Source of the DNA: JBMTVN01 sp046047235
Lineage (GTDB): Bacteria > Verrucomicrobiota > Verrucomicrobiia > Limisphaerales > JAHDYP01
DNA: 12,617 bases
Assembly (NCBI GenBank): GCA_046047235.1
Contig: JBJOII010000146.1
Span: forward strand, 1-12,617
Reading direction: 5' to 3'
Of this stretch, positions 1-5,674 are shown piece by piece. The notes below the pieces were generated by a model. It saw nothing but the letters and a program-made list of their open reading frames with translations, did no database searches and was not told where the DNA came from. The translations under genes were made by a program, and so were the position numbers. Numbering within the stretch: the first letter of the stretch is position 1; each line of letters opens with the position of its first letter.

Positions 1-69
1 TGCCACCCTCTCCTCTCTCCCTGCGGTCCGCCCTCGGGTCGCAAGTCATTGCCACCACCAACGTCCTGC

Positions 70-89
70 GGTCACGCGGCAGCGTGACC
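70..89. repeat. Hairpin, 8-bp stem and 4-nt loop (module family member)
   Basis: GGTCACGC and GCGTGACC pair perfectly around the loop ggca. Read on the minus strand it is preceded by GGTAG, as in the modules at 2201-2226 and 2320-2350. The same stem recurs at 2136-2174 with a much longer loop. It is noncoding and belongs to the hairpin module family described under findings. Confidence 0.75.
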
Positions 90-114
90 CTACCGTAATG
101 ACAATTCCAACAAC

Positions 115-127
115 CTCGCACAGGTAG
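115..127 (+). repeat. Module word CTCGCACAGGTAG
   Basis: This is a one-mismatch copy of the word CTCGCTCAGGTAG that precedes the hairpins at 1981 and 2331. Here it precedes the palindrome at 135-164, which suggests that palindrome is the hairpin part of another module. Confidence 0.45.
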
Positions 128-134
128 CACCGCC

Positions 135-164
135 GCCCATCCGGGGCGGCCGCCCCGGATGGGC
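135..164. repeat. Perfect 30-bp palindrome
   Basis: The left arm GCCCATCCGGGGCGG at 135-149 is followed with no spacer by its exact reverse complement at 150-164. It lies in gene-free DNA just 3' of a module word. A second inverted repeat (171-188) follows within 7 bases. No protein or RNA gene is evident here. Confidence 0.8.
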
Positions 165-170
165 CCTTGC

Positions 171-188
171 CGGGCAGGTTCCTGCCCG
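171..188. repeat. Inverted repeat CGGGCAGG-tt-CCTGCCCG
   Basis: Two 8-bp arms surround a 2-nt spacer. Outer bases CCTTG (165-169) and CAAGG (194-198) can extend the structure with an internal loop. It is adjacent to the 135-164 palindrome, so the two could form a double cruciform or a double RNA hairpin. Function unknown. Confidence 0.6.
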
Positions 189-309
189 AACCAACAAGGT
201 GAGGGAAGATTAACACAACTCCCAAGAGACAAGGGCCGAGCTGCGTCTCGGCCGCCAATCCATTGCACCCTCCCGGCTCCCGGATTTGGCGCAGCCAAAT
301 CCTCAATCC

Positions 310-345
310 ATCGGGATCGAAATCGCTATCGAAATCGGGATCGGA
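310..345 (+). repeat. ATCGNN hexamer run, six units
   Basis: The units in order are ATCGGG, ATCGAA, ATCGCT, ATCGAA, ATCGGG, ATCGGA. The first four bases are invariant and the last two vary. The homologous run at 10153-10188 has the same register, with the second unit changed from ATCGAA to ATCGCT. Confidence 0.8.
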
Positions 346-474
346 CGCGCGCTCCGCGCGTTCAGCCAGCAGAGCATAGAGCGAAGACCGTAACTACACG
401 CCCAGTCTGCAGTCCGTAGTCGTCCAAGGCCGCAGGCAATTGACCCCCAACCGCCGAAGGTCCTTCGACTTGTC

Positions 475-501
475 CCGGCGTAGCTCGCAGAGCGAAGCCG
501 G
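475..501. repeat. Symmetric hairpin inside repeat copy A
   Basis: Arms CCGGC (475-479) and GCCGG (497-501) enclose a 3x3 internal loop (gta/gaa), an inner stem GCTC/GAGC and the loop gca. In copy B (10314-10340) the outer arms and internal loop are kept, while the inner stem is GCT/AGC with a 5-nt loop. Confidence 0.6.
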
Positions 502-548
502 AAGCCTCGGCGAAGAAGGATAGTCCGCGCGAAGCGCCTCCCCCCCCA

Positions 549-576
549 AACTCCCAGCTCCTAGCTACCAGCTCCC
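549..576 (+). repeat. Heptamer run, 4 units (AACTCCC / AGCTNNN)
   Basis: Four contiguous heptamers in register: AACTCCC, AGCTCCT, AGCTACC, AGCTCCC. Positions 3-4 are CT in each. This fits the (A/C/G)(G/C)CTNNN family of the arrays at 2372 and 11304, except for A at position 2 of the first unit. Confidence 0.6.
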
Positions 577-596
577 GTGCCGCGCACGCGGCACTA

Positions 597-617
597 CCCT
601 CTGCGCTCTGCCCTCAG
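597..617 (+). repeat. Heptamer run, 3 units
   Basis: CCCTCTG, CGCTCTG and CCCTCAG lie head to tail. The last two variants also occur in the long array at 11304-11394, which links the two sites. Gene-free context upstream of the lipoprotein gene's 3' end. Confidence 0.6.
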
Positions 618-654
618 CCCCGCAAGGGGCGCTAACTCCCTCTCTCTCCTCTCC

Positions 655-684
655 AAGCTTCCTGCGCGGTGGCGCAGGAAGCTT
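655..684 (-). terminator. 13-bp hairpin at the 3' end of the lipoprotein gene
   Basis: AAGCTTCCTGCGC (655-667) and GCGCAGGAAGCTT (672-684) pair perfectly around a 4-nt loop. On the minus strand the hairpin begins inside the TGA stop codon (684-686). A strong GC-rich stem at this point could end transcription or protect the mRNA 3' end. No U-tract follows on the minus strand, so it is not a textbook intrinsic terminator. Confidence 0.4.
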
Positions 685-1796
685 CACCCAGCCGGCAACG
701 TCAACACGGGCGCCATCCCCGCATCCCCACCCGATTGCAGCGACAACAGGAAATGCAACAGCACAAAGGTGGTCTTGGACTTCAAATCGTTGTCCGCAAT
801 GTAGAACCAATACCCCCGATGCCGCACCGCCACAAAGGCATCCTCCGGCTTGCTCTCCTGGGACTTCACGGCAAACACCTGCCCCGTCACCCGCGCCCAG
901 TCAAACCGATCCCCGTTCTCATCCCGCGTCACCGTCACCAGCCCCTTCTCCTCATGCTCCAACGGCGGCACCACTGCCTGAGAAAGATAATAAAACACCC
1001 CCATCAACGACCGCGGGTTCAAAGCAATCTCGTTCTCCTGCGTCGGCCTCAGCGCCGACGTCAGCCGCAACCGATGCTCCCCCTCCGCCAGATTGAGCCG
1101 ACTGCGCAACCGCTCCAAACGATCATTCAACTTCGCCTCCGCCTCAGTCGGCACATCAATAATCACCTCAATCTGCGGCATCTCCTGCCCCGGCGTCCGG
1201 AATACCTGCAAGGTCAATAACCCCTCCCGCTGCATCTCCCGCAACGTCACCACCAGCTCACGGAATTCTTCAAAGTCGGGTGCCTCCACCGGCGTCGGCC
1301 CCGATGCCGTAGGGGCGTTCTCCACCCCGTTCAAACGCGACACACAAATCAAAAACAACCGCTCAATGCTCCAACCCGAGTTCGATAACAAAATAATCGT
1401 CTCAGGCGTCAGCGGCGTCAGGATCCTCCGTGCAAAATCCTCCCCCTTCAACGGGGTATACGTCACGGTCGGCTTCTCCTCATACGTACCCGATACACCC
1501 AACACTCCCTCATTCCCACTCCCTCCCCCCACACCAATCTTCATCCCCCCACTCACATCACCACGTAACGACCGCTGACTCACCACAGATTGCAGCTCCA
1601 AAAACAAGGGCCGATCCCGATACCGCAACCGCACCAGATTCAACAACAACTGCTCGTCCGCCGACCGCGCAATCGCCTCATTGTAATTCTCCGTGTCCGG
1701 CCGAATCCCGCTCGACCCCATTCGGGTCGCACAACCGCTCACCACTAAACCCACGACCAAAACACAGCCCGCCGTTGCTCGAAATCGCTTCATCAT
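684..1796 (-). CDS. Predicted outer-membrane/periplasmic lipoprotein of uncharacterised family
   Basis: A 370-residue protein if started at the first ATG of an ATGATG pair (1796); 1793 is equally possible, and an upstream ATG at 1835 would put a polar stretch before the signal. The N-terminus is a lipoprotein signal: basic MMKRFRAT, a hydrophobic core, then lipobox VSGC with Cys22 as the likely lipidated residue. Around residues 50-74 it has EQLLLNLVRLRYRDRPLFLE, and around 107-160 a PTVTYTPLKGEDFARRILTP ... SGW ... RLNGVEN pattern. From memory this matches a widespread but uncharacterised lipoprotein family in Proteobacteria and Verrucomicrobiota. The middle region is Gly-rich (about residues 80-105). 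It stands alone, 650 bp downstream of flgL on the same strand; no flagellar role can be claimed. The family call is from recall, the lipoprotein call from visible motifs. Confidence 0.85.
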   Translation of the reverse strand: MMKRFRATAGCVLVVGLVVSGCATRMGSSGIRPDTENYNEAIARSADEQLLLNLVRLRYRDRPLFLELQSVVSQRSLRGDVSGGMKIGVGGGSGNEGVLGVSGTYEEKPTVTYTPLKGEDFARRILTPLTPETIILLSNSGWSIERLFLICVSRLNGVENAPTASGPTPVEAPDFEEFRELVVTLREMQREGLLTLQVFRTPGQEMPQIEVIIDVPTEAEAKLNDRLERLRSRLNLAEGEHRLRLTSALRPTQENEIALNPRSLMGVFYYLSQAVVPPLEHEEKGLVTVTRDENGDRFDWARVTGQVFAVKSQESKPEDAFVAVRHRGYWFYIADNDLKSKTTFVLLHFLLSLQSGGDAGMAPVLTLPAG

Positions 1797-1854
1797 CTTC
1801 AAAGACCCACACCCTGAAGCATCCCCCTCCCCCATGCCAACCCCAGAAGCCGGA

Positions 1855-1878
1855 GTTTCCGTGTTTCTGTGTTTCGAA
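1855..1878 (+). repeat. Octamer run GTTTCNNN, three units, ending in a palindrome
   Basis: The units are GTTTCCGT, GTTTCTGT and GTTTCGAA. The last unit lies inside the perfect 10-bp palindrome GTTTCGAAAC (1871-1880). A second copy with the same CGGAGTTTC lead-in is at 11250-11273. This copy is about 60-80 bp upstream of the lipoprotein start. Confidence 0.65.
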
Positions 1879-1969
1879 ACAGTCAGCGGCGCGCACCGGC
1901 GCCACGGGACGTCACAAAGCGAAACCCACTACCCTCGGCCCTACCACACCGAATCCATTGCTCCCTCCT

Positions 1970-2000
1970 CGCTCAGGTAGGGACGCGGCCTGTCCGCCGC
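1970..2000 (+). repeat. Hairpin module CGCTCAGGTAG + GC-rich inverted repeat
   Basis: The word CGCTCAGGTAG (1970-1980) is followed by GGACGCGG and an inverted repeat GCGGC (1985-1989)/GCCGC (1996-2000). It is preceded by TCCATTGC. The same word occurs at 2320-2330, and inverted at 2085-2095. Confidence 0.55.
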
Positions 2001-2065
2001 AGCTCGCAGAGCGAAGACGGATCCTGCGTAACCAGGGAAGCATGGTGTGGGTGCATGGTGTTGCA

Positions 2066-2095
2066 GGCACACGGGAGTGTGCCTCTACCTGAGCG
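2066..2095 (-). repeat. Hairpin module, minus orientation
   Basis: GGCACAC (2066-2072) and GTGTGCC (2077-2083) form a perfect 7-bp stem with a 4-nt loop. CTACCTGAGCG (2085-2095) is the reverse complement of the module word CGCTCAGGTAG. Read on the minus strand, the order word-hairpin matches the plus-strand modules, but the stem sequence is different. Confidence 0.65.
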
Positions 2096-2135
2096 GGAAG
2101 GATGGAGGCTTCTTGTAAGAAACGCATGCCGGCAG

Positions 2136-2174
2136 GGTCACGCTGTTTACGGCGTTCTACGCCGCCGCGTGACC
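2136..2174 (+). repeat. Nested hairpin module
   Basis: The outer stem is GGTCACGC (2136-2143)/GCGTGACC (2167-2174). The loop contains a second perfect stem, CGGCGT (2150-2155)/ACGCCG (2159-2164). The outer stem equals that at 70-89, where the loop is only 4 nt, so this copy looks like the simple hairpin with a small hairpin inserted in its loop. Confidence 0.65.
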
Positions 2175-2206
2175 GCCAAGTCCTTACACCAGTTCATTGC
2201 AGGTAG

Positions 2207-2226
2207 GGTCGCGCTCCTGCTTGACC
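2207..2226 (+). repeat. Imperfect hairpin module
   Basis: GGTCGCGC, loop tcct and GCTTGACC form a stem with one wobble and one mismatch. It is preceded by ATTGCAGGTAG and followed by GCCAACCCATTGCA, the usual module flanks. It looks like a degenerate member of the family. Confidence 0.45.
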
Positions 2227-2264
2227 GCCAACCCATTGCACCCTCCTCGCACAGCGCTTCGCGC

Positions 2265-2292
2265 AGGAGCCGGAAGCCGGAAGCCGGAAGCT
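2265..2292 (-). repeat. Heptamer run, 4 units, minus orientation
   Basis: On the minus strand the units read AGCTTCC, GGCTTCC, GGCTTCC, GGCTCCT, fitting the (A/C/G)(G/C)CTNNN family in reverse orientation relative to the arrays at 549, 597, 2372 and 11304. Confidence 0.6.
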
Positions 2293-2319
2293 AGGGCCAC
2301 CCAATCGTTGCACCTTCCT

Positions 2320-2350
2320 CGCTCAGGTAGGGACGCGGTGCCCCGCGTCC
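2320..2350 (+). repeat. Hairpin module CGCTCAGGTAG + GGACGCGG/CCGCGTCC
   Basis: The word CGCTCAGGTAG (2320-2330) is followed directly by a perfect 8-bp stem (2331-2338 and 2343-2350) with loop tgcc, then GCCATGTCATTGCA. It lies about 95 bp downstream of flgL on the minus strand and could end or stabilise the flagellar transcript, but it lacks a U-tract. Confidence 0.65.
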
Positions 2351-2371
2351 GCCATGTCATTGCACCCACCT

Positions 2372-2448
2372 CGCTTACCCCTTACCGCTTACCCCTTACC
2401 GCTTACCCCTTACCGCTTACCCCTTACCGCTTTGCGCTTCCCGCTTAC
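2372..2448 (+). repeat. Heptamer array, 11 units, running into the flgL stop codon
   Basis: Eleven contiguous heptamers in one register: CGCTTAC alternating with CCCTTAC (four of each), then CGCTTTG, CGCTTCC and a final CGCTTAC. The last unit (2442-2448) contains the complement of the flgL TAA stop (2445-2447). Read on the minus strand, most units contain TAA, and because 7 is not a multiple of 3, stops fall in all three frames. Confidence 0.85.
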
Positions 2449-3377
2449 CGAATAAAATCCAACAACGACCGGTTCAAAATCGTCCCCCCACTCTGCATAG
2501 CCGCCTGATACGCAGTCTGAACCTCCGTCAGCCGCACAATCGTCTGCGACAAATCCGCGTCCGCCTCACGGGAAACCAGCTTCTCCAGGGACTCCTGACG
2601 ATTCTTGATCACGGTCATGGTCGACTCCAACCGACCCTGCACCGCACCGTTCGTCCCCAAATGATAAATGAAGTTCTCCTCGTCATTCATCAAACCCGTC
2701 CGGTCATTGGCCACCGCCGCCACATCGCCCGCCAGCAGGTTGTCCCGCAACGAAATCAAGTGCCCAAAGAAATCCGCCCCCACCCGGCTGTCAGCCAGCA
2801 GTCCACGCGAACCACTCCCGGTCCGGTTCTCCCCGATCACCTGGGCCGCAATCGTCACCCCCGCCCCTATCTCGCTCTCCGCCAGGTCCGTGTTCCCCTG
2901 GTAGGTCACCCCCGTGATCCGGCCATTCGCGTCGGTCGTCGCCACAAACGCATCCACATCACTCTTCGTCCCGCCAAACAACGCATCCGCCCGGTTACGC
3001 GAGTTCGCCACCTGCAAAGCCTGCTTGATCAACTCATTCACCTCGTCCGCCAAAACCGTCAACTCAGCAGGCGACTTCAAATCATCCACCCGAACCGAAA
3101 TCTCACCCGCCCGATCCGATACGTTCTTCAACGCCTTCAGGGAATTGAACGAAGCGGTCGATACCTCCTGCAAACGCTCAATGTTCCGCGTATACTGCGT
3201 CAACCCCTTCGTCTCGGCCTGCATGTCCAACACCCGGCGCATCGCCGTCGGATCATCCTCCGGCAACCGGATGCGCTGGCCCGTGGCGGCCTGGTTCTGT
3301 AGTTGATACTGCCGGTTCGCCAGCCGGTTCAGCTGGTCAACCAGACTGTTCGGAAATGTGTTCGCTGTTACTCGCAT
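2445..3377 (-). CDS. flgL: Flagellar hook-filament junction protein FlgL (HAP3)
   Basis: This 310-residue protein forms the second junction layer between hook and filament and belongs to the flagellin superfamily. The N-terminal helical region starts MRVTANTFPNSLVDQLNRLANRQYQLQNQ and has the family pattern of a small-residue/Gln segment followed by ATGQRIRLPEDDPTAMRRVL (residues ~31-50). The C-terminal helix ends SGGTILNRSLLDFIR, typical of FlgL. The length matches the usual 300-320. Its ATG (3377) is 6 nt after the flgK stop (TGA tagacc ATG), so the two are co-translated from one mRNA. It is the last gene of the operon; its TAA stop lies inside the heptamer array at 2372-2448. The protein is secreted through the flagellar export channel and needs an FlgN-type chaperone, encoded two genes upstream. 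Confidence 0.95.
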   Translation of the reverse strand: MRVTANTFPNSLVDQLNRLANRQYQLQNQAATGQRIRLPEDDPTAMRRVLDMQAETKGLTQYTRNIERLQEVSTASFNSLKALKNVSDRAGEISVRVDDLKSPAELTVLADEVNELIKQALQVANSRNRADALFGGTKSDVDAFVATTDANGRITGVTYQGNTDLAESEIGAGVTIAAQVIGENRTGSGSRGLLADSRVGADFFGHLISLRDNLLAGDVAAVANDRTGLMNDEENFIYHLGTNGAVQGRLESTMTVIKNRQESLEKLVSREADADLSQTIVRLTEVQTAYQAAMQSGGTILNRSLLDFIR

Positions 3378-3383
3378 GGTCTA

Positions 3384-4814
3384 TCAACGCCCCAGTGAAA
3401 CCAAAGTCTGCAACATCTCGTCCAGCGTGTTCACCAAACGCGCCGATGCCTCAAACGCCCGCTGAAACCGCATCAAATCCGTCATCTCCTCATCCAACGA
3501 AACCCCGCTCACAGCATCCCGCTGCCGCGTCAGCATGCTCTCCACAATCTCCTGGTTGTTCAGCTGCGCGTTTACCGACGACAAAGACTGACCCAACCCC
3601 GCCACGCTCTGCCCGTAACGCTGCGAAAACGTCTGCCCCTGCAACCCCGCCTGCGGCTCATTCGCCAGCTGGGCCAACTGCAGCGCCACCTTGTTGTCCG
3701 ATGCCGCCCCACTCACACCCGCCGCCTGCACCCGTGACGGATTACCCGCCAACACACTGTTCACCCCCATGTCTGCTGCACCCGTCCCCGTGAAAAACGC
3801 CTCACCCGTGCCGCCGTTCAAATCAAACCCACCCGCATGCACCTGATTCACCCGCGAAATCAACTGCGCCGCCAGCTGGTCCACCTCGGAACGCAAATCA
3901 GCCAACGCCCCGTCCCGACCCTCCATAATCCCCTGCAGCTTCCCGCTAGTCAGTGATACCGGCACTCCGCTCGACTCCAGCCGCAAACTCATCGAGCCGC
4001 TACCCGGATCATACGCCTCCAGCTTGTCCGCCACCACACCCCCACTCACCAGCGTCTGGCCGTCCACCACAATATCCACCCCCCCGTTCTTCTGCGTCAC
4101 CCCATTGAACTTCACCAGCTGCGCCAAATCCTCCAACCGCTGCTGCCGCACATCCCGTAAATCATTCGCCGAACCACGCCCCCCGACCTCAGCCGACGTA
4201 ATCTGCTCGTTCAACTTCGCAATGTCCGCCAGCAACTGGTTCGCGTTGTCCACCTCAACCCCAAGCGATTCGTTCAACGAGGCATGCACCTCGTCCAAAC
4301 GCGTCGCCACCTGACCAAACTGCGTCGCCAGGTTCTGCGCCTTCAATAACAACACCTGCCGCTCAGCCGAGGATGTCGGATTCGTCGATAAGCTCTGCCA
4401 GCCATTGAAGAAGTCCGCAATCGACTCCGACAACCCGTGCTGACCCCCAACACTCCCCGCCGCCGCCGACCCCTCAGCCCCGCTCGCCTGCCGGTCAATC
4501 TCCTGCCCCAAATTCGCCTGCGCATACTGCAACGCCTGCTGCTGCGCCTCCAGCCACCCCCGCACACTCGTCTCGTTCTGGATCTGCTTGTCCAGCAAAC
4601 CATCCCGCAACTGCCGCACCACCGACACCTCAGCCCCCGTCCCCTGAGGACCAAAAGCCGAAGGAATCGTAATGGATGACTGAAACTCAACCCGCTGCCG
4701 CGCATACGCCGGGTTGTTCACGTTCGCCAGGTTGTGCCCCGCAACCTCAGTGCCAATCCGCTGTGTCGACAGCGACCGGGTGGCCAGATTCAAGGTGCCG
4801 AAGATGCCTAGCAT
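3384..4814 (-). CDS. flgK: Flagellar hook-filament junction protein FlgK (HAP1)
   Basis: This 476-residue protein forms the junction layer directly on the hook. The N-terminus MLGIFGTLNLATRSLSTQRI is followed by the rod/hook/HAP signature HNLANVNNPAYARQ (27-40). The C-terminus has the conserved heptad-rich helix MTDLMRFQRAFEASARLVNT (~444-463). The middle domain is shorter than in E. coli FlgK (547 residues), a common type of variation in the exposed region. The ATG at 4814 follows the flgN stop by 18 nt; the leader has only a weak Shine-Dalgarno (GGAAAG). It is exported with FlgL and lies between the FlgN-like chaperone gene and flgL, the usual order. Confidence 0.96.
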   Translation of the reverse strand: MLGIFGTLNLATRSLSTQRIGTEVAGHNLANVNNPAYARQRVEFQSSITIPSAFGPQGTGAEVSVVRQLRDGLLDKQIQNETSVRGWLEAQQQALQYAQANLGQEIDRQASGAEGSAAAGSVGGQHGLSESIADFFNGWQSLSTNPTSSAERQVLLLKAQNLATQFGQVATRLDEVHASLNESLGVEVDNANQLLADIAKLNEQITSAEVGGRGSANDLRDVRQQRLEDLAQLVKFNGVTQKNGGVDIVVDGQTLVSGGVVADKLEAYDPGSGSMSLRLESSGVPVSLTSGKLQGIMEGRDGALADLRSEVDQLAAQLISRVNQVHAGGFDLNGGTGEAFFTGTGAADMGVNSVLAGNPSRVQAAGVSGAASDNKVALQLAQLANEPQAGLQGQTFSQRYGQSVAGLGQSLSSVNAQLNNQEIVESMLTRQRDAVSGVSLDEEMTDLMRFQRAFEASARLVNTLDEMLQTLVSLGR

Positions 4815-4832
4815 AAAATCACACTTTCCGGG

Positions 4833-5330
4833 TTAACAAACCGCATTCACCACAGAACTCGGCGGCAACCCCACACCACAACCCCGCCCCGCACCCGTAT
4901 ACGTCGACCCCTCCTGCCGCGGCAGCAAACTCCCGATCAACTCCTGCATCAAGTCCACCGACCGGCTCAGCAACAAATGATTCTGCCTCGCCCGCTGCTG
5001 CAGCCGCACCAGCAATGCGTTGTTCTCCTCCACCAACGCCTCCATCAATGGCTGTATATCCGCCGGCAAGGTCGGCACCAAAATCCCAAACGGCGTCTCC
5101 ATCGGCAACTCCAGCTCAGAACACACCGCACGCCGACACGCCTCCCGATGCGTCCGGCTCTCGTGCAGCATCGACGATAACTGATGCACCTCGCCAATCG
5201 TCCCATACAACTCCTCCGATTGCCGCGCAAATACCAGCTCCTGCTGCCGATCCAAAACCGCCAGCAGGGAACCGTAGCTCTGCAGCTCAGCCCTCAACGC
5301 CTCCACCAGTCTGTCAATTACGTCTTTCAT
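4833..5330 (-). CDS. flgN: FlgN-like flagellar export chaperone
   Basis: This is a 165-residue, largely alpha-helical protein. It starts MKDVIDRLVEALRAELQSYGSLLAVLDRQQE, the amphipathic opening helix and 'YxxLLxxLxxQ(Q)' pattern of FlgN, and has a long second helical part (PLMEALVEENNALLVRLQQRARQN around 94-117). FlgN family members bind FlgK and FlgL before export. Position supports the call: it lies between flgJ and flgK. Its ATG overlaps the flgJ stop in an ATGA (5327-5330), implying translational coupling. The tail carries two Cys (GRGCG and terminal AVC) in addition to an internal Cys pair near 65-70. Sequence conservation in this family is low, so the assignment depends partly on context. 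Confidence 0.8.
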   Translation of the reverse strand: MKDVIDRLVEALRAELQSYGSLLAVLDRQQELVFARQSEELYGTIGEVHQLSSMLHESRTHREACRRAVCSELELPMETPFGILVPTLPADIQPLMEALVEENNALLVRLQQRARQNHLLLSRSVDLMQELIGSLLPRQEGSTYTGAGRGCGVGLPPSSVVNAVC

Positions 5331-5671
5331 TGCTCGCTATCCTCAAGCAGGCCCTCGTCTACCGAGACCTCACGTGTTAATTCCGCCTGTAAACTGTGCG
5401 CCAACCCCATCATCCCACTCTGACTAATGCTGTCCGCCAATACCTGGTTCATCATGTCCTGATAAATCCCCAACGATCCCCCGCTCTCACCCAGCCCCTC
5501 GTCCAACACACCCTTCCTCGCCTCCGACAAAATCTTCTTCACCAAAATCGACTCAAATTGCCGCGCCACTTCCCCCACCTTCTGCGCCTCGGTTAACTCA
5601 CGGTTCCCCGCCAGCCGCTCCAACGGCAACTCGTCCGCCTTCACCTGAAATGTCACGCTCGCAATGTCCAT
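5327..5671 (-). CDS. flgJ: FlgJ-type rod-binding protein (N-terminal domain only)
   Basis: This 114-residue protein corresponds to the rod-capping domain of FlgJ. The core motif VGEVARQFESILVKKILSEAR (~32-52) matches the family pattern with ARQFE followed by a hydrophobic helix; a second conserved part, IYQDMMNQVLADSISQSGMMGLA (~69-91), is the typical 'Y..M...qlA..ls..gGiGla' segment. The C-terminal muramidase domain of enterobacterial FlgJ is absent; single-domain forms are common outside gamma- and betaproteobacteria. The ATG (5671) is 3 nt after the flgI stop, and the stop overlaps the flgN start. No separate flagellar peptidoglycan hydrolase is encoded in the window. Confidence 0.9.
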   Translation of the reverse strand: MDIASVTFQVKADELPLERLAGNRELTEAQKVGEVARQFESILVKKILSEARKGVLDEGLGESGGSLGIYQDMMNQVLADSISQSGMMGLAHSLQAELTREVSVDEGLLEDSEQ

Positions 5672-5674
5672 GGC

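Larger units (their letters stand above)
249..531 (+). repeat. Dispersed ~280-bp repeat, copy A
   Basis: It aligns over its length with copy B at 10092-10370, in the same orientation, with scattered substitutions and small indels. Shared landmarks in order: a CGGCCGCCAATCCATTGC start; the hairpin GGATTTGGC/GCCAAATCC (282-302); six ATCGNN hexamers (310-345); the word ACGCCCAGTCT; AATTGACCCCCAACCGCC; a hairpin with CCGGC...GCCGG arms (475-501); and a GCCTCGGCGAAGAAGGAT tail (504-521). Short open frames cross it, but similar translations in both copies only reflect DNA similarity. No transposase is present, so it is a noncoding interspersed repeat of unknown mechanism. Confidence 0.8.
1797..2444. 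other. Gene-free spacer of repeat modules between flgL and the lipoprotein gene
   Basis: No credible gene is seen on either strand. The spacer holds an octamer repeat (1855-1878); hairpin modules at about 1970-2000, 2066-2095, 2136-2174, 2207-2226 and 2320-2350; a minus-oriented heptamer run (2265-2292); and the heptamer array at 2372-2448. The words ATTGCA and GCCAA/CCCAA recur between hairpins. Short open frames crossing it are low-complexity translations of these repeats. Confidence 0.7.

Noticed and set aside
46..419. Open frames on both strands across repeat copy A, with look-alikes across copy B (10044-10296)
   Set aside because: Their similar translations (for example IREPGGCNGLAA on the minus strand, RNRDRTR on the plus) only reflect the repeated DNA and the ATCGNN hexamers; no start signal, no recognisable domain.
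249..531. Insertion sequence or MITE with terminal inverted repeats
   Set aside because: No terminal inverted repeats, target-site duplication or transposase could be seen at the borders of either copy.
1093..2294. Several plus-strand open frames of 140-220 codons opposite the lipoprotein gene and across the spacer
   Set aside because: Pro/Ser/Thr-rich low-complexity translations produced by the C-rich strand; the minus frame has a signal peptide, lipobox and family motifs.
2372..2448. CRISPR array or VNTR-coded protein
   Set aside because: Units are 7 nt with no spacers, and the frames through it carry only low-complexity peptide; it is a simple tandem repeat.
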